Assembly: GCA_947646735.1 (NCBI GenBank)
Contig: CANTFK010000358.1
Coordinates: 1-27,150 of the forward strand
Source of the DNA: Peronospora farinosa
Taxonomy: Eukaryota; Oomycota; Peronosporomycetes; Peronosporales; Peronosporaceae
Direction of reading: 5' to 3'
DNA: 27,150 nucleotides
Shown here in pieces: positions 10,282 to 19,638 of this stretch (positions within the stretch are counted from its first letter, which is position 1; every line of letters begins with the position of its first letter). The position numbers were made by a program, and so were the translations under genes. The notes below the pieces were generated by a model, which worked only from the letters and a program-made list of their open reading frames with translations, had not been told where the DNA came from and made no database searches.

Positions 10282-10970
10282 TGAGACTTCATTGTCACAT
10301 CAAGACTGGAACTTTTGCCGTAGAACCGAAGACCATCGTATCTTTCAGTGCTTCTACTTCAAACTCGATTGAGAGGCTGGTGCTTCGCTCGAGCTGGACC
10401 AGCAGAATCAAAAAATGCCCGTAATGGCATGGGCAGCATCGTAAGTTAAATGGTTCGTCGAGTAGCTGAGGTAGATGCTATGAAGGACAAGAGGTGTTTG
10501 TCCTCAAACGAGAGTGTTAGGGCCGACTTTGCTGAATTGCTGGATGATGGTGTTTGTCTTCTTACGCGGTGACAATTGCAAATACATCGCTCTATTCACA
10601 CAACAATTGCGCTCTTTGGTAGCTTGACAGCTCACAGTACCAGTGCTGAAGACCCCTGCTGCACGAATACGCTAAGTCTATTGTAGCTGTTTGACACGGG
10701 CAGGTCATCTTATTCATTAATCGGACAGGTAGCAAGTTCGACTCCCTACCGTTCTTGGCAAAAACACTGTCTATGCAAGTGTTTGTCAAGCAGCACATAC
10801 GATAATCCTCTACCGTGTCCGCCGGCGATTGATATGCTGCTAGCGCATTAAAAGACAGTGCATATCAAGGCATTCCATTCCTCAATGAAGCGAGAAGCTG
10901 CTAGATATCACGTGGTTTTTCATTAGTGATACGCTTGACAAGTTGATGTCTTTATGACTTACACTGAGCT
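10282..10970. other. Unassigned spacer downstream of ValRS
   Basis: This holds the 3' flank of the valyl-tRNA synthetase gene (minus strand). I see no gene. A minus-strand frame at 10592-10798 has irregular composition and no known motif. No convincing polyadenylation signal or structured RNA could be identified by eye. Confidence 0.4.
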
Positions 10971-13900
10971 TTAGAAAAGTCGCTGGAGCTCATGCAATGC
11001 AGCTAGACTCTTTTGCGTTGCGTTCAGGTCAGTTTGCAGTTGTGTGAGGCGCTGTGCATCTTGGGTTTGCACGGGCTTTGGTACCTTGACGGCGTAGTGT
11101 GGTCCCTGCTGACGGTTCATGAGGGCTTTAGCAGCAGAGGCACTCTTCGACCTACGTTTCTCTAGACGCGCGATTTCATTAGCCACACGCTGCGTCGTCT
11201 CCGTGTCGTCCGGGACAGCTAGCATTACTACAACACCATAAGTTGTGTTACACTTACTCATGTGAACATAATAATGAAGCTGGAACGAACCTCGGCAAGA
11301 ATTCGACACAGAGTGCGTAAGCACGAGAGGGGACGCCAGCGGCGAGAAAGAATCGCCGTCGCTAACAGCAATGTCGACATTCACACGGCATTGTGTCTCG
11401 ACGTCACGCTGTGCATCCTTTAGCTCGGAAAGTACAGTTGTATTGGAGCACACGATGCCAACAGTAGGAATATCGCTATATGACACATGAAGACGACCGA
11501 TCGGTTAGTACAACCACGTCTGCATTTAGATGTTGCTTGGAAACTTGAAAAAAGCACACCTGTCACCCGAGGGAGACGCATTTGGAGCCAAAACTTTCAC
11601 GGTGTGGCGTAGCGAGCGAATTCCATGGATCACGTCGATGACAAGCTAAACGAAGGCACTACAGATCAGATATGTCACTTAAGAAACTGCTGGGCAATGA
11701 CGTACCGTCATCTTCTCTTCAGCATCTGCATCGATCCACGAACGCATGTGTGACTCTTCTGGATACTCAGAGCACAAGATGGAGGTCTCAACATCCTGCT
11801 TGCACAAAGACGTAGTAAGTGGGTCGCTATCCCGAATACGCTGCCACAACTCTTCCGTAACGAATGGCGTAAAAGGATGCAGTAGACGCATCGAGTAGTC
11901 TAGGCATCGGTGAAGTGTTGCTTGAGCACTGCGTTTTCGCGCACGTTGTTCTTGTTTAGAACTCGCATCTTCATCGAAGCGGTTTCCATACAGTACTGGC
12001 TTACTGAACTCGATGTACACGTCACATAACTCCTGCACGAAAAATTTCTGGATAGCGGCGACGCTCGTTGCAAGCTGATTTGCACTGATTCCATCATTCA
12101 CCTCCGATACGACTGCAGCCTACACAAATTTATGGTCAGTCACACCTGGTTCTGCGTATAACAACTTGACATGACCAAGCTTACCAGCCGACTCATGATC
12201 CAACGATCTGCTAGAGTCATATCGTCACGCAAAAGGGAAAGGTCCGTCGATGTGTTCGCATCCTTTGCATCGTCATTGTCGGTTGTGTCCAACAAAGGTA
12301 GAGCGTAGCGTACTGCATTCCACACTTTATTGCAAAAGTGACGATATGACACGACACGCTGCACGTCCATGTTAATCTGTCGGCCTTGCTGAAGATACGA
12401 GGCCAATGTGAAGCGCAATGCGTCGGCACCACAAGTAGGGATACCCTTCGGAAACTCTTTCTTTAACTCCTTTTCCGCTTTTTTTACTTCGCGCAGCCCG
12501 ACGTTGCCACCCTTATCAATTTTCCAGCACAGTTAGACTTTAAAACACGATTTACACTGAAAGTTTTCAGAGTACTTGGTAAGATTACCTGCAAGTCCAA
12601 GAGTAGCTGATCAAGACTGATACCATTTATTACATGCAGCGGGTCGATCACATTACCCAAGCTCTTTGACATCTTCCGGCCAGCCTTGTCACGCACCATC
12701 GGGTGCAACAGCACTCTTTGGAATGGTACACGCCCAGAAAACTACAACCAAAGACATGTCAGCACAGTGACAACAGGTTCGAGTTATATAATATTTTCTC
12801 ACCTCTTGACATAACATTGCCATACGCGCTACCCAAAAAAATAAAATATCAGAGCCAGTCTCCATTAAATCCAACGGGTAGCTAGAGCTCAAATCCTGCG
12901 CGACTACTTCATCATTGCCAGTGTTAGGCCATCCCTGTCAATGCACAAATGATAAAACTCTTAGATCACGCTTCTAGAGATCGGCCACTACGACTACTTA
13001 CAAAAGCCGACAATGGAAGTAAACCCGAGCTGAACCAAGTATCAAGCACATCCACATCTTGCTCCAGATCTGCGTCCTGCAGCTTGCACCCTAGTTCAAC
13101 TTCAGCTTTCTGTCGAGCCTCTCCCACAGATGCTGCAACGAACCACTTATCGCTCCCTTCAGAAGCACCAGTGACTCCAGCTTTCAAACGATACGCCGGG
13201 ATGCGGTGACCCCACCAGAGCTGGCGGCTAACACACCAATCTTGGATGTTGTCCAAAAAGAAAAACCATGTATGTTGGTGCGACTTCGGCTCGATAGACA
13301 TTTTGCCGATGCGAACGTTATCAGCTGAGCGTTGAGCCATGGCGCGACAATCGACGTACCATTGCGGCATAAGCAGCGGCTCGGTGATGTCCCCTGAGCG
13401 TGAGCAGATTGATAGTGCAGTCGGGTGATCAAACTGTAGCGTTATACACCGGCACTACTTAGAAACTACATAGATTATCGGCACAAAGACATCGCAACGC
13501 ACCTTGTCCACATAGAGGCCCATTTGCTGCAACTCTTCGACAACACGTTGGCGTGCATCAAACCTATCCATCCCAACAAATCGCTGGTCGATGTTGCCGC
13601 ATAACTTTCCATCTTTGTCAACTACCTCAATTTCAGGCAGACCGTGGCGACGGCCACACTCAAAGTCCTTAGGGTCGTGCGCTGGAGTAACCTTTACAAC
13701 ACCTACGCATCAAATGTGGCAGTACAAATGTGATGTCAGTTTCAGATATGCTTCATACATTACCCAAAACAATTTGAGCAAGAGCTAAGACCATACCGGT
13801 ACCCAACTCCATATTGACCAGCACATCGTCCGTGACGATCGGAATACGTTCACGCGAAAACGGATGAATCACGTACTTTCCGTGGAATTGTGTATACCTC

Positions 13901-14853
13901 ATGTCCTTTGGGTGCACCGCGACCGCGACATCCCCGAAAATCGTTTCGGGTCTTGTCGTATCGATTTCCAAGAACTCGTCCGAGTCTGCAACTCGATACC
14001 GAATTCGATGCATGACACCAAATTCCACCAATTTTTCTCTTCCAGGCAACATTTTTGTCGTCGCTTTTTCAATTTGTTCAGTATCCACTTCAATATCTGA
14101 AAGTGCCGTCTGTAACGTCGGACACCAATTCACCATTCTTCTCCGTCTATAGATCAGTCCTTTTTCATATAATTTGACAAAAGCAGTCACCACGGCTTCG
14201 GATCGTTTTTTATCCAGTGTAAAAAACGGCTGCGTCTTTTTTACGATGGCGCCTAAATGGTCAATTTGGCTCATAATTTTGCCTCCATATTGGTCATTAT
14301 AATGCCATATTTCTTTCACAAAAGCTTCTCGTCCTAAATCATAGCGAGATACATTTTGCTCCTTCTTCAGCTTTCTCTCCACGACACTTTGAGTAGCAAT
14401 ACCGGCATGATCCAGTCCAGGAATCCAATGAACATCAAAGCCTCGCATGCAATGCCATCGAGCAATTGCATCTTGTATCGTAATGGTTAATGCATGGCCA
14501 ATGTGAAGAGCTCCAGTGACATTGGGTGGTGGCAATAGCATTGTAAACACCTTATTTTTAGCATTGCTCTTTATCTGTGGTTTTGATTCCAATACTTGTT
14601 GCCAATAATTTTGCCATCCTTGCTCTACAACTGTAGGATCGTAAGTAGGAGCCAAAGGTAATAGCTTTACACGTTGATGGAGCTCGCTAGACAATGAAAT
14701 AGAAGAAGTTGAAGACATTGATAGAACCGCAGAAGAACGTACGTTTAAATGCGCTATCATATCGCGAGAAAAACCATTTGTAGAGCGCACTATACGCCTT
14801 ACAACAAGACGCTGGACGTATCCACGCCGTGCTAACATTATTTTGATGGCCAT
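10971..14853 (-). CDS. Valyl-tRNA synthetase, nine exons
   Basis: This class I enzyme charges tRNA(Val) with valine. Exons (high to low): 14853-13797, 13702-13503, 13433-13002, 12934-12803, 12741-12589, 12511-12185, 12119-11706, 11645-11560, 11475-10971. All introns are GT-AG, 60-94 nt, and joining them gives one frame of 1,101 aa, within the range of eukaryotic ValRS. Motifs: [13 protein letters not shown] (residues 108-120, HIGH), the CP1 editing domain with [10 protein letters not shown] and [29 protein letters not shown] (630-634), an anticodon-binding region ([14 protein letters not shown]) and a C-terminal coiled coil ([12 protein letters not shown]). The first in-frame ATG is 14853; upstream codons in that frame start only with TTG. 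Residues 1-31 are rich in Arg and hydrophobics without acidic residues until Asp31, resembling a mitochondrial presequence, and later ATGs at 14760 and 14718 could give a cytosolic form. Exon 9 contains a possible 63-nt in-frame intron (11228-11290). Confidence 0.95.
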
Positions 14854-14989
14854 AAAGTTGCAGCTAAAATGTAGCTTGATTTCAACCAATCACAGATTAG
14901 TTTGTAAATTGGTGTATCCCACGTATGATACTGTGGTCCACCTGTTATCCATTCCTTTCTTTTTTAGCCAATAAGAAGTCATTCTTTGA
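14854..14989. promoter_or_regulatory. Shared divergent promoter, ValRS / PPIL4-like
   Basis: Only 136 bp separate the two start codons. Visible elements are CCAAT boxes at 14886-14890 and 14968-14972, and an oomycete initiator-like CCATTCC followed by a pyrimidine run (14949-14964), about 35 bp upstream of the cyclophilin ATG. TCATTCT at 14979-14985 is a second possible initiator, but would leave almost no leader. On the minus strand, ACATTTT (about 14873-14867) is a weak initiator candidate for ValRS. The two housekeeping genes are probably co-regulated from this interval; that is inference. Confidence 0.6.
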
Positions 14990-16453
14990 ATGTCGGTGTT
15001 AGTAGAGACCACGCTCGGAGCGCTAGTGCTGGACCTATATGTGGACGATTGTCCATTGGCGTGTACGAATTTCCTAAAATTATGCAAGACAAAATACTAT
15101 CATGGCTGTTTATTCTTTAATGTTCAAGAGAATTTTATGGTTCAGACAGGAGATCCAACGGCTACGGGGAATGGTGGCGATTCGATTTATGGCCAATTAT
15201 ATGGAGCCCAAGCCCGATTTTTTGAAGACGAATTGCCGCAGCCAATCAGACGGTCTCATGAAGACCGCAGGGGCCTCTTAGGAATGGCGTCTGGTTTGGC
15301 CAATCAGAATGGATCACAAGTATACCTAACCACAAGAGCCGACGATATGGCATATTTAGATGAGCAGCATACGATTTTTGGTGAAGTGGCCGAAGGAATG
15401 GATGTTTTAGACCAGATTAATGCTTTATATGTGGATAAAGACTATCGACCATATCAAGATGTACGAATTAAACACACGTACGTGTTGGACGATCCATTTC
15501 CAGATCCAAAAGGACTGGAGGAGCTTATTCCTCCATCGTCACCGACTCGAGAAAGACCAGCGCAAGAGCAGGTTGAACCAAGACTTGCAGCGGATGAGAA
15601 ATTGGACGACAATGAAGGTAGGACGGAACAAGAGATTGAGAAGGCGGTCCGGGAGAAAGAAGCCAAGTCACGTGCTGTGGTGCTCGAGATGATTGGCGAC
15701 CTGCCAGATGCAGACGTGAAACCACCGGAAGAAGTGCTGTTTGTGTGCAAGCTGAACCCCGTGACGGAAAGTGCGGATCTGGATATGGCTTTTTGTCGAT
15801 TTGGAACGTGCAAGTCCGAAGTAATTCGAGACCAAAAGACGGGCGATTCCTTGTGTTTTGCATTTGTGGAATTTACAGACCGGCGACATTGTGAAGAGGC
15901 GTATTTCAAAATGAATAATGTTCTACTGGATGACCGTCGCATCAAGGTGGACTTTAGTCAGTCGGTTTCGAAGTTGTGGAATAAGGTCAAACGACGACCG
16001 TGGGAGAAGACGAGCAAGCGTGATGGTGACGCGGTTGCTAGTGACAGGAAAGGAGGCGGCCGTGGTGGCAAATATGGCGGTGGTAGACGTCTTGAGCTCG
16101 GTGGTAATTTGAGGTTGAAGTCGCGTGGTGCCGACAATTTCAAGCTTGTGGAAGAAGAAGAAGTCGCATCTTCTTTGCGTCGATCGAAACCAGCTTCTGT
16201 CCGCCAGCAAAGTCGTAGTCCTGACAGACGGCAATCGTCACGAAGCGAAAGGGACTCGGCGCGATCACAGCGGGAAAGGAGCCGGAATTGTGAGCGACAA
16301 AGTGATCGACATCATAGCTCGGGCCGCGAACGACACGATCGACGACATCAAAGCCGTAGTCGGGACCGAGTGAGACGGAATCGAAGTCGCAGTCCTAGCA
16401 GAAGTCGCAAGCGCAAACAGAGCAGTGGTCACGATTATCGTTCTCGTCGGTAA
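14990..16453 (+). CDS. PPIL4/CYP59-type cyclophilin with RRM and RS tail
   Basis: An intronless 487-aa nuclear peptidyl-prolyl isomerase of the PPIL4 / plant CYP59 / fission yeast Rct1 group. These bind RNA polymerase II's C-terminal domain and link transcription to RNA processing. Order: cyclophilin domain (1-165; ALVLDLYVDDCPLACTNFLK, FMVQTGDPTATG, GLLGMASG, GSQVYLTT, HTIFGEV), an acidic linker with a coiled-coil-like EIEKAVREKEAKSR segment (about 214-228), an RRM (about 247-324; RNP2 LFVCKL 250-255, RNP1 SLCFAFVEF 287-295), a glycine-rich patch (about 350-365) and a long RS/RD tail (about 395-487) ending RSRR. In the isomerase domain, the usual catalytic FHR is FFN (42-44) and the usual cyclosporin-binding Trp is Tyr (HTIF context), as in other divergent PPIL4 proteins, so isomerase activity may be weak. 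The ATG at 14990 starts precisely with the conserved 'MSVLVETTLG'. It is divergent from ValRS. Confidence 0.95.
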   Translation: MSVLVETTLGALVLDLYVDDCPLACTNFLKLCKTKYYHGCLFFNVQENFMVQTGDPTATGNGGDSIYGQLYGAQARFFEDELPQPIRRSHEDRRGLLGMASGLANQNGSQVYLTTRADDMAYLDEQHTIFGEVAEGMDVLDQINALYVDKDYRPYQDVRIKHTYVLDDPFPDPKGLEELIPPSSPTRERPAQEQVEPRLAADEKLDDNEGRTEQEIEKAVREKEAKSRAVVLEMIGDLPDADVKPPEEVLFVCKLNPVTESADLDMAFCRFGTCKSEVIRDQKTGDSLCFAFVEFTDRRHCEEAYFKMNNVLLDDRRIKVDFSQSVSKLWNKVKRRPWEKTSKRDGDAVASDRKGGGRGGKYGGGRRLELGGNLRLKSRGADNFKLVEEEEVASSLRRSKPASVRQQSRSPDRRQSSRSERDSARSQRERSRNCERQSDRHHSSGRERHDRRHQSRSRDRVRRNRSRSPSRSRKRKQSSGHDYRSRR

Positions 16454-16658
16454 CGCGGCTTTGGAAAAGTTGCCTATAAAGACACGGATCGTGCTTGTCA
16501 CAACAGCCACGGCACGCAATTTTGCGCTTTTTGCTGACTGTAACACAGTAATGAATGTGTGTCTTTGCTTAACAGCTATAATCCTCTTTTCTTCTCATTT
16601 GGTACTTTTTATCGCGTAACACATTGATTCGCGTATGGTTTTTATGCGTGTGGTAATC
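16454..16658. other. 3' flank of the PPIL4-like gene
   Basis: Short AT-leaning intergenic DNA downstream of the TAA at 16451-16453. It presumably holds the transcript's 3' UTR. No further gene or structured element was recognised before the direct repeat at 16659. Confidence 0.5.
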
Positions 16659-17314
16659 ATTTGGGTTGACAAATGAGAAGAGAAGAGAAGAACAGACCGT
16701 CTATTTCAAACATTAAGGATTGGTAAGATGTCTGGAGTGCTTCTACCAGGACTTCGTCATTCTTCGCCTCGCTGGCTCAATCTGCTGGCTCGAGACGTCG
16801 GGCGTCACGGGGGACACTCCGAAAAGGGCACGTGGAATCGGGTATCCAGCCCGAGGTGTAAACAGTGGCTCAATGATCGCAACAAGCGCCGGGCACCACA
16901 CCGATCAGTCCCGATCGACCGCTGATGCACCTGGACGAGGCCGATCAATTCACGTTCTTGGCAAGTTCACTTCGTGGGACCGAGATTCGCGCTCGGCGAT
17001 CGAATCGGCGGCTTGAAGGCTGACGTAGAATAGCAGGAACTATTGGAGAAAGAGGGAATGATAACCGCGGTCGTCGATCCTCTCCCCCCGGGGGTAACAG
17101 GGTTGGTGCTCCCCTTCCGGTTCGCACGCTGCGCTTGCCCCCCATAGCGCACGCAGCAGAGGGAATACCTCCCCCTCTTATCCTGGGCCTCCCGTTGGAG
17201 GGACTTCCCGCCCTGGTCGGAGGGAGCCGGTTGACCGGCTCTTTGAAGGTCTTCGTCTCTTGGCCGTTGTTGCTCGAAGGCGCGAATTGGGAAGTGATTT
17301 GGGTTGACAAATGA
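16659..17314 (-). mobile_element. Short non-LTR insertion with 18-bp target duplication
   Basis: An identical 18-mer (ATTTGGGTTGACAAATGA) occurs at 16659-16676 and 17297-17314. Between them lie 620 bp that are GC-rich, unlike the AT-rich flanks. Read on the minus strand, the insert ends in three TTCTC units (about 16691-16677) directly before the repeat. A simple-sequence 3' tail plus a long target-site duplication is the signature of LINE/SINE-type retrotransposition. The minus strand has an open, Pro/Arg/Gly-rich frame (about 17310-16945) resembling in composition the N-terminus of LINE ORF1, so a 5' fragment or a LINE-derived non-autonomous element is plausible. No convincing pol III B box was seen. 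Confidence 0.6.
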
Positions 17315-17463
17315 TTACTAACACAAAAGAAATGATGTTTAGTACGTGGAGTGTTCCTTGTTTACATATGTTTTTAGCATTTAGAACAATTTTCTATCTC
17401 ATGCATAAAATCCGTACATAATTACAAACTTAAATTGGGTCATCCTATTTTCTCTATAGTTGA

Positions 17464-17473
17464 CCCCCCCCCC
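17464..17473 (+). repeat. C10 homopolymer before the phosphatase start
   Basis: Ten consecutive C residues end four bases before the ATG at 17477, within the likely 5' leader. Homopolymers of this length are prone to length variation and to assembly errors. It would affect leader length, not the frame. Confidence 0.9.
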
Positions 17474-17476
17474 TCC

Positions 17477-18268
17477 ATGCTCCAAGGCAGCAGCCGTAGT
17501 AACTCGCCTTCCCGTCGTCCCCACTGCCAGCGCAGTCGCTCACCATCTCGTGACGATTCTTTGCATCGCTCTGAATCGAAAAAATCGCATCAAAACCGTC
17601 GTCGACGCCGCGGTAAACGTCGTGAAATGGGTAAAAAGAAGGACCGGATTCCCGATAATTGGGTCGATGTGGCCAAAATGGGTACATTTATAGGCACGTC
17701 ACGATTTGTGCCTCTTCGTGTCCCTCTGGATGCCAAATATTTGCCCCAATTTGAGACAAAAAAGGACGAAATTTGGACCCCAACGGACTTTTTAGCCACT
17801 CAACAAGACCAAAATCTTAATATTAAGATGATTATTGACCTCACAAACACTTTCAAATATTACAATGGAAAGAATGAATTTCAGGATTCTGGAGTAAAAT
17901 ATGTCAAGATTGAGATTGAAGGGTTCAGGGGTCCCCCCCAAGCTCGAGATGTGGCCAAATTTATGAAAATTGTCGATGAATTTATTGCCAACGAGCCTGA
18001 AGGAGCTATTGCAGTGCATTGCACTCATGGACTCAATAGAACGGGATATCTCGTTGTCACGTACATGGTGAAGAGGCTCAATTGCTCGGTGACAGAAGCT
18101 CTGGAAGCTTTCAAGGTGGCTCGACCACCGGGACTGATTAAGCACATGTACATTGAAGATTTGTACAAACAATTAGGAAAAGATGAAGAGGTACAACTAC
18201 CAGAACTTCCGGAATGGGCTAGTGCGAAGTACAGTAGAAAAGCAGGGGAGGGAAAAAGGCGGGCGTAG
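17477..18268 (+). CDS. RNA 5'-triphosphatase / DUSP11-like phosphatase
   Basis: A 263-aa cysteine phosphatase of the mRNA-capping triphosphatase / PIR1 (DUSP11) family, which removes the gamma (and beta) phosphate from RNA 5' ends. The P-loop HCTHGLNRTG is at 181-190 (nucleophile Cys182, Arg188). Family marks are IPDNWVDVAKMGTFIG (58-73), MIIDLTNTFKYY (118-129), the GFRGPPQ loop before the catalytic strand, and a closing IEDLYKQL. There is no guanylyltransferase domain after it, so it is either a free-standing capping triphosphatase or a DUSP11-like enzyme acting on non-coding RNA 5' ends. Residues 1-55 form an Arg/Ser-rich, then polybasic tail (SRSPSRDD, RRRRRGKRR), suggesting nuclear or RNA-bound location. 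The first ATG is 17477; Met51 (17627) is an alternative start. It has no introns. Confidence 0.9.
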   Translation: MLQGSSRSNSPSRRPHCQRSRSPSRDDSLHRSESKKSHQNRRRRRGKRREMGKKKDRIPDNWVDVAKMGTFIGTSRFVPLRVPLDAKYLPQFETKKDEIWTPTDFLATQQDQNLNIKMIIDLTNTFKYYNGKNEFQDSGVKYVKIEIEGFRGPPQARDVAKFMKIVDEFIANEPEGAIAVHCTHGLNRTGYLVVTYMVKRLNCSVTEALEAFKVARPPGLIKHMYIEDLYKQLGKDEEVQLPELPEWASAKYSRKAGEGKRRA

Positions 18269-18630
18269 CAACCACGGTAATCACAGGACAATTGAGTAGA
18301 TGGTGACGCCTCGAGTTTGTTGAGGTGAAGACAACAGCTAGAGTCGAAATAAAAGTGCGTATCGCATCGCATTTTTACGAGATTTTTGCGAGTTTTTAGA
18401 AGTTGATGAGGCTCGAGCAAGCACGAATGTATTGTGCATTATAAATCGGCGTGTGGTGATTACTCACATCCTTCGCTTATAGAGATAATACACGGTCCCT
18501 CGTTCCGATAAATTTAGTGCAAAGAGCTTGTTCGAGTGTTGAAAGGCGTATGAGATAAGAGGTGACCACGCATGTATCAAGGCAAAAAGACTTCTACTGG
18601 CGTATAGTCGACACCCTTCTTTTTCTCTTC
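18269..18630. other. Convergent intergenic region
   Basis: Separates the 3' ends of the phosphatase (+) and the serine hydrolase (-). It has no gene. AATAAA at about 18347-18352 could serve as the polyadenylation signal of the phosphatase transcript. A minus-strand frame across it mostly shadows the phosphatase. Confidence 0.5.
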
Positions 18631-19317
18631 TTACCTCCATGCTTGACCCGTCATGGCCAGCACCTCCTGAACAATATCAGTGTACAATGTCCTGTACTTG
18701 AGCGGGGACGGAAACTTGTGGCCTTCCTCGTGCTCAAACTTAACTCGTCTGATCCTCGTAAAGCTCTGGACCAATTTGTCAGAATTAAGGGCTAATGGAT
18801 CCGCTCTTCCCACCACATGCACGGATGGCACGTCAATAGCCCCATCGACTGAAGTGTTAGCGGCATCCAACAGCTCCTTCGTCTCAGCATTAGAAGGATA
18901 GAATCCTCCTATCAGTACACAGGCTTTCCAAGGCACGTAGCCATAGATTGAGAGATAATGCGCTGTTAATAACGTGGTCATAGCGGCCCCTTGAGAAAAC
19001 CCCAAGACGACATCTACAGTCCCTAAAGCTTGAATCTGACCCATTAAATAGTCCAACGACAGTTCAAAACCTTCGTAATGGAATATCTCGCTGTCTTCGT
19101 GCTTAATGGCGTCCCACCATTGATAAAACGGTCCCATCTCGCCGTAAAAAGAACGCACCAGTTCCGGAGCAGGACCCGATGCGTTCCATGGTGCATTTAC
19201 ATATAGAAATTCAGCTTTTGACCCAAATTCTTGACGTAGAGCGAAGGTTTGATGCTTGAGAATGGTACCATTTGTTCGCCAACCATGTAGACATAATACA
19301 CGAATTGAACGGGTCAT
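18631..19317 (-). CDS. FSH1/OVCA2-family serine hydrolase
   Basis: A 228-aa alpha/beta hydrolase of the FSH family (yeast Fsh1-3, human OVCA2), probably a cytosolic esterase acting on acyl esters; the natural substrate is not deducible. The start at 19317 gives the family's N-terminus MTRSIRVLCLHGWRTNGTI (oxyanion HG motif). The nucleophile elbow is GFSQG (Ser108), the acid is Asp173 in VVGRADPL, and the base is His200 in HEEGHKFP. An upstream in-frame extension of 20 codons to 19377 (Phe-rich) is unlikely to be translated, because the conserved domain begins at the chosen Met and the upstream stretch is poorly conserved in type. It is intronless. The gene is convergent with the phosphatase and its 5' end faces the LINE. 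Length and triad are complete, so it is probably functional. Confidence 0.92.
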   Translation of the reverse strand: MTRSIRVLCLHGWRTNGTILKHQTFALRQEFGSKAEFLYVNAPWNASGPAPELVRSFYGEMGPFYQWWDAIKHEDSEIFHYEGFELSLDYLMGQIQALGTVDVVLGFSQGAAMTTLLTAHYLSIYGYVPWKACVLIGGFYPSNAETKELLDAANTSVDGAIDVPSVHVVGRADPLALNSDKLVQSFTRIRRVKFEHEEGHKFPSPLKYRTLYTDIVQEVLAMTGQAWR

Positions 19318-19587
19318 TTTTAGGATAAAAAGAGGTTTAAAACGACGTTCGGAAACTGCCGAAAAGAATAAAAACAAAGTACTGGGAGCTGAAGACGATC
19401 ATTGATTGGCTAAACCACTTCAACTTGCTTAATCTAACGGGTCTTTGCTTCTTAAATCCTAGGTGTCGCCGTGCTAATTTTGTCGTACACGATGATTACT
19501 AAACAGATGTAAACATGAAAATGTTGAGAAGGCGGTTTAGGCACTCCCCAATCTGCGGCGCAGTGATTACATCTGATCACGGTGGAG
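19318..19587. other. Upstream region of the hydrolase / LINE 5' boundary
   Basis: Contains the hydrolase promoter on the minus side and the unknown 5' boundary of the LINE. No target-site duplication could be matched because the LINE's 3' end is lost. A CAATCA motif near 19400 is a possible upstream element. No gene is seen. Confidence 0.4.
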
Positions 19588-19596
19588 TATAAAAGG
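19588..19596 (+). promoter_or_regulatory. TATA-like box upstream of LINE ORF1
   Basis: TATAAAAGG lies about 43 bp upstream of the ORF1 ATG at 19639. It matches a canonical TATA box, which is uncommon in oomycete gene promoters. It could serve an internal or host-derived promoter driving the element. Function is unproven. Confidence 0.4.
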
Positions 19597-19638
19597 AACG
19601 GGTCTTTACTGGCTCAAACGTCACCGACAGCGAGAGCG

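Noticed and set aside
10718..10752. tRNA-like 3' arm (GTTCGACTC flanked by GGTAG and CTACC)
   Set aside because: The stem bases next to the loop do not pair as a T-arm and no matching acceptor, D or anticodon arm was found upstream.
14854..14889. ValRS start 12 codons upstream
   Set aside because: The codon there is TTG, not ATG, and it overlaps a CCAAT box; the first ATG is at 14853.
16945..17310. Minus-strand frame in the 620-bp insert as a host gene
   Set aside because: It begins with TTG inside the target duplication, and its Pro/Arg-rich content fits GC-rich insert DNA. Treated as part of the insertion.
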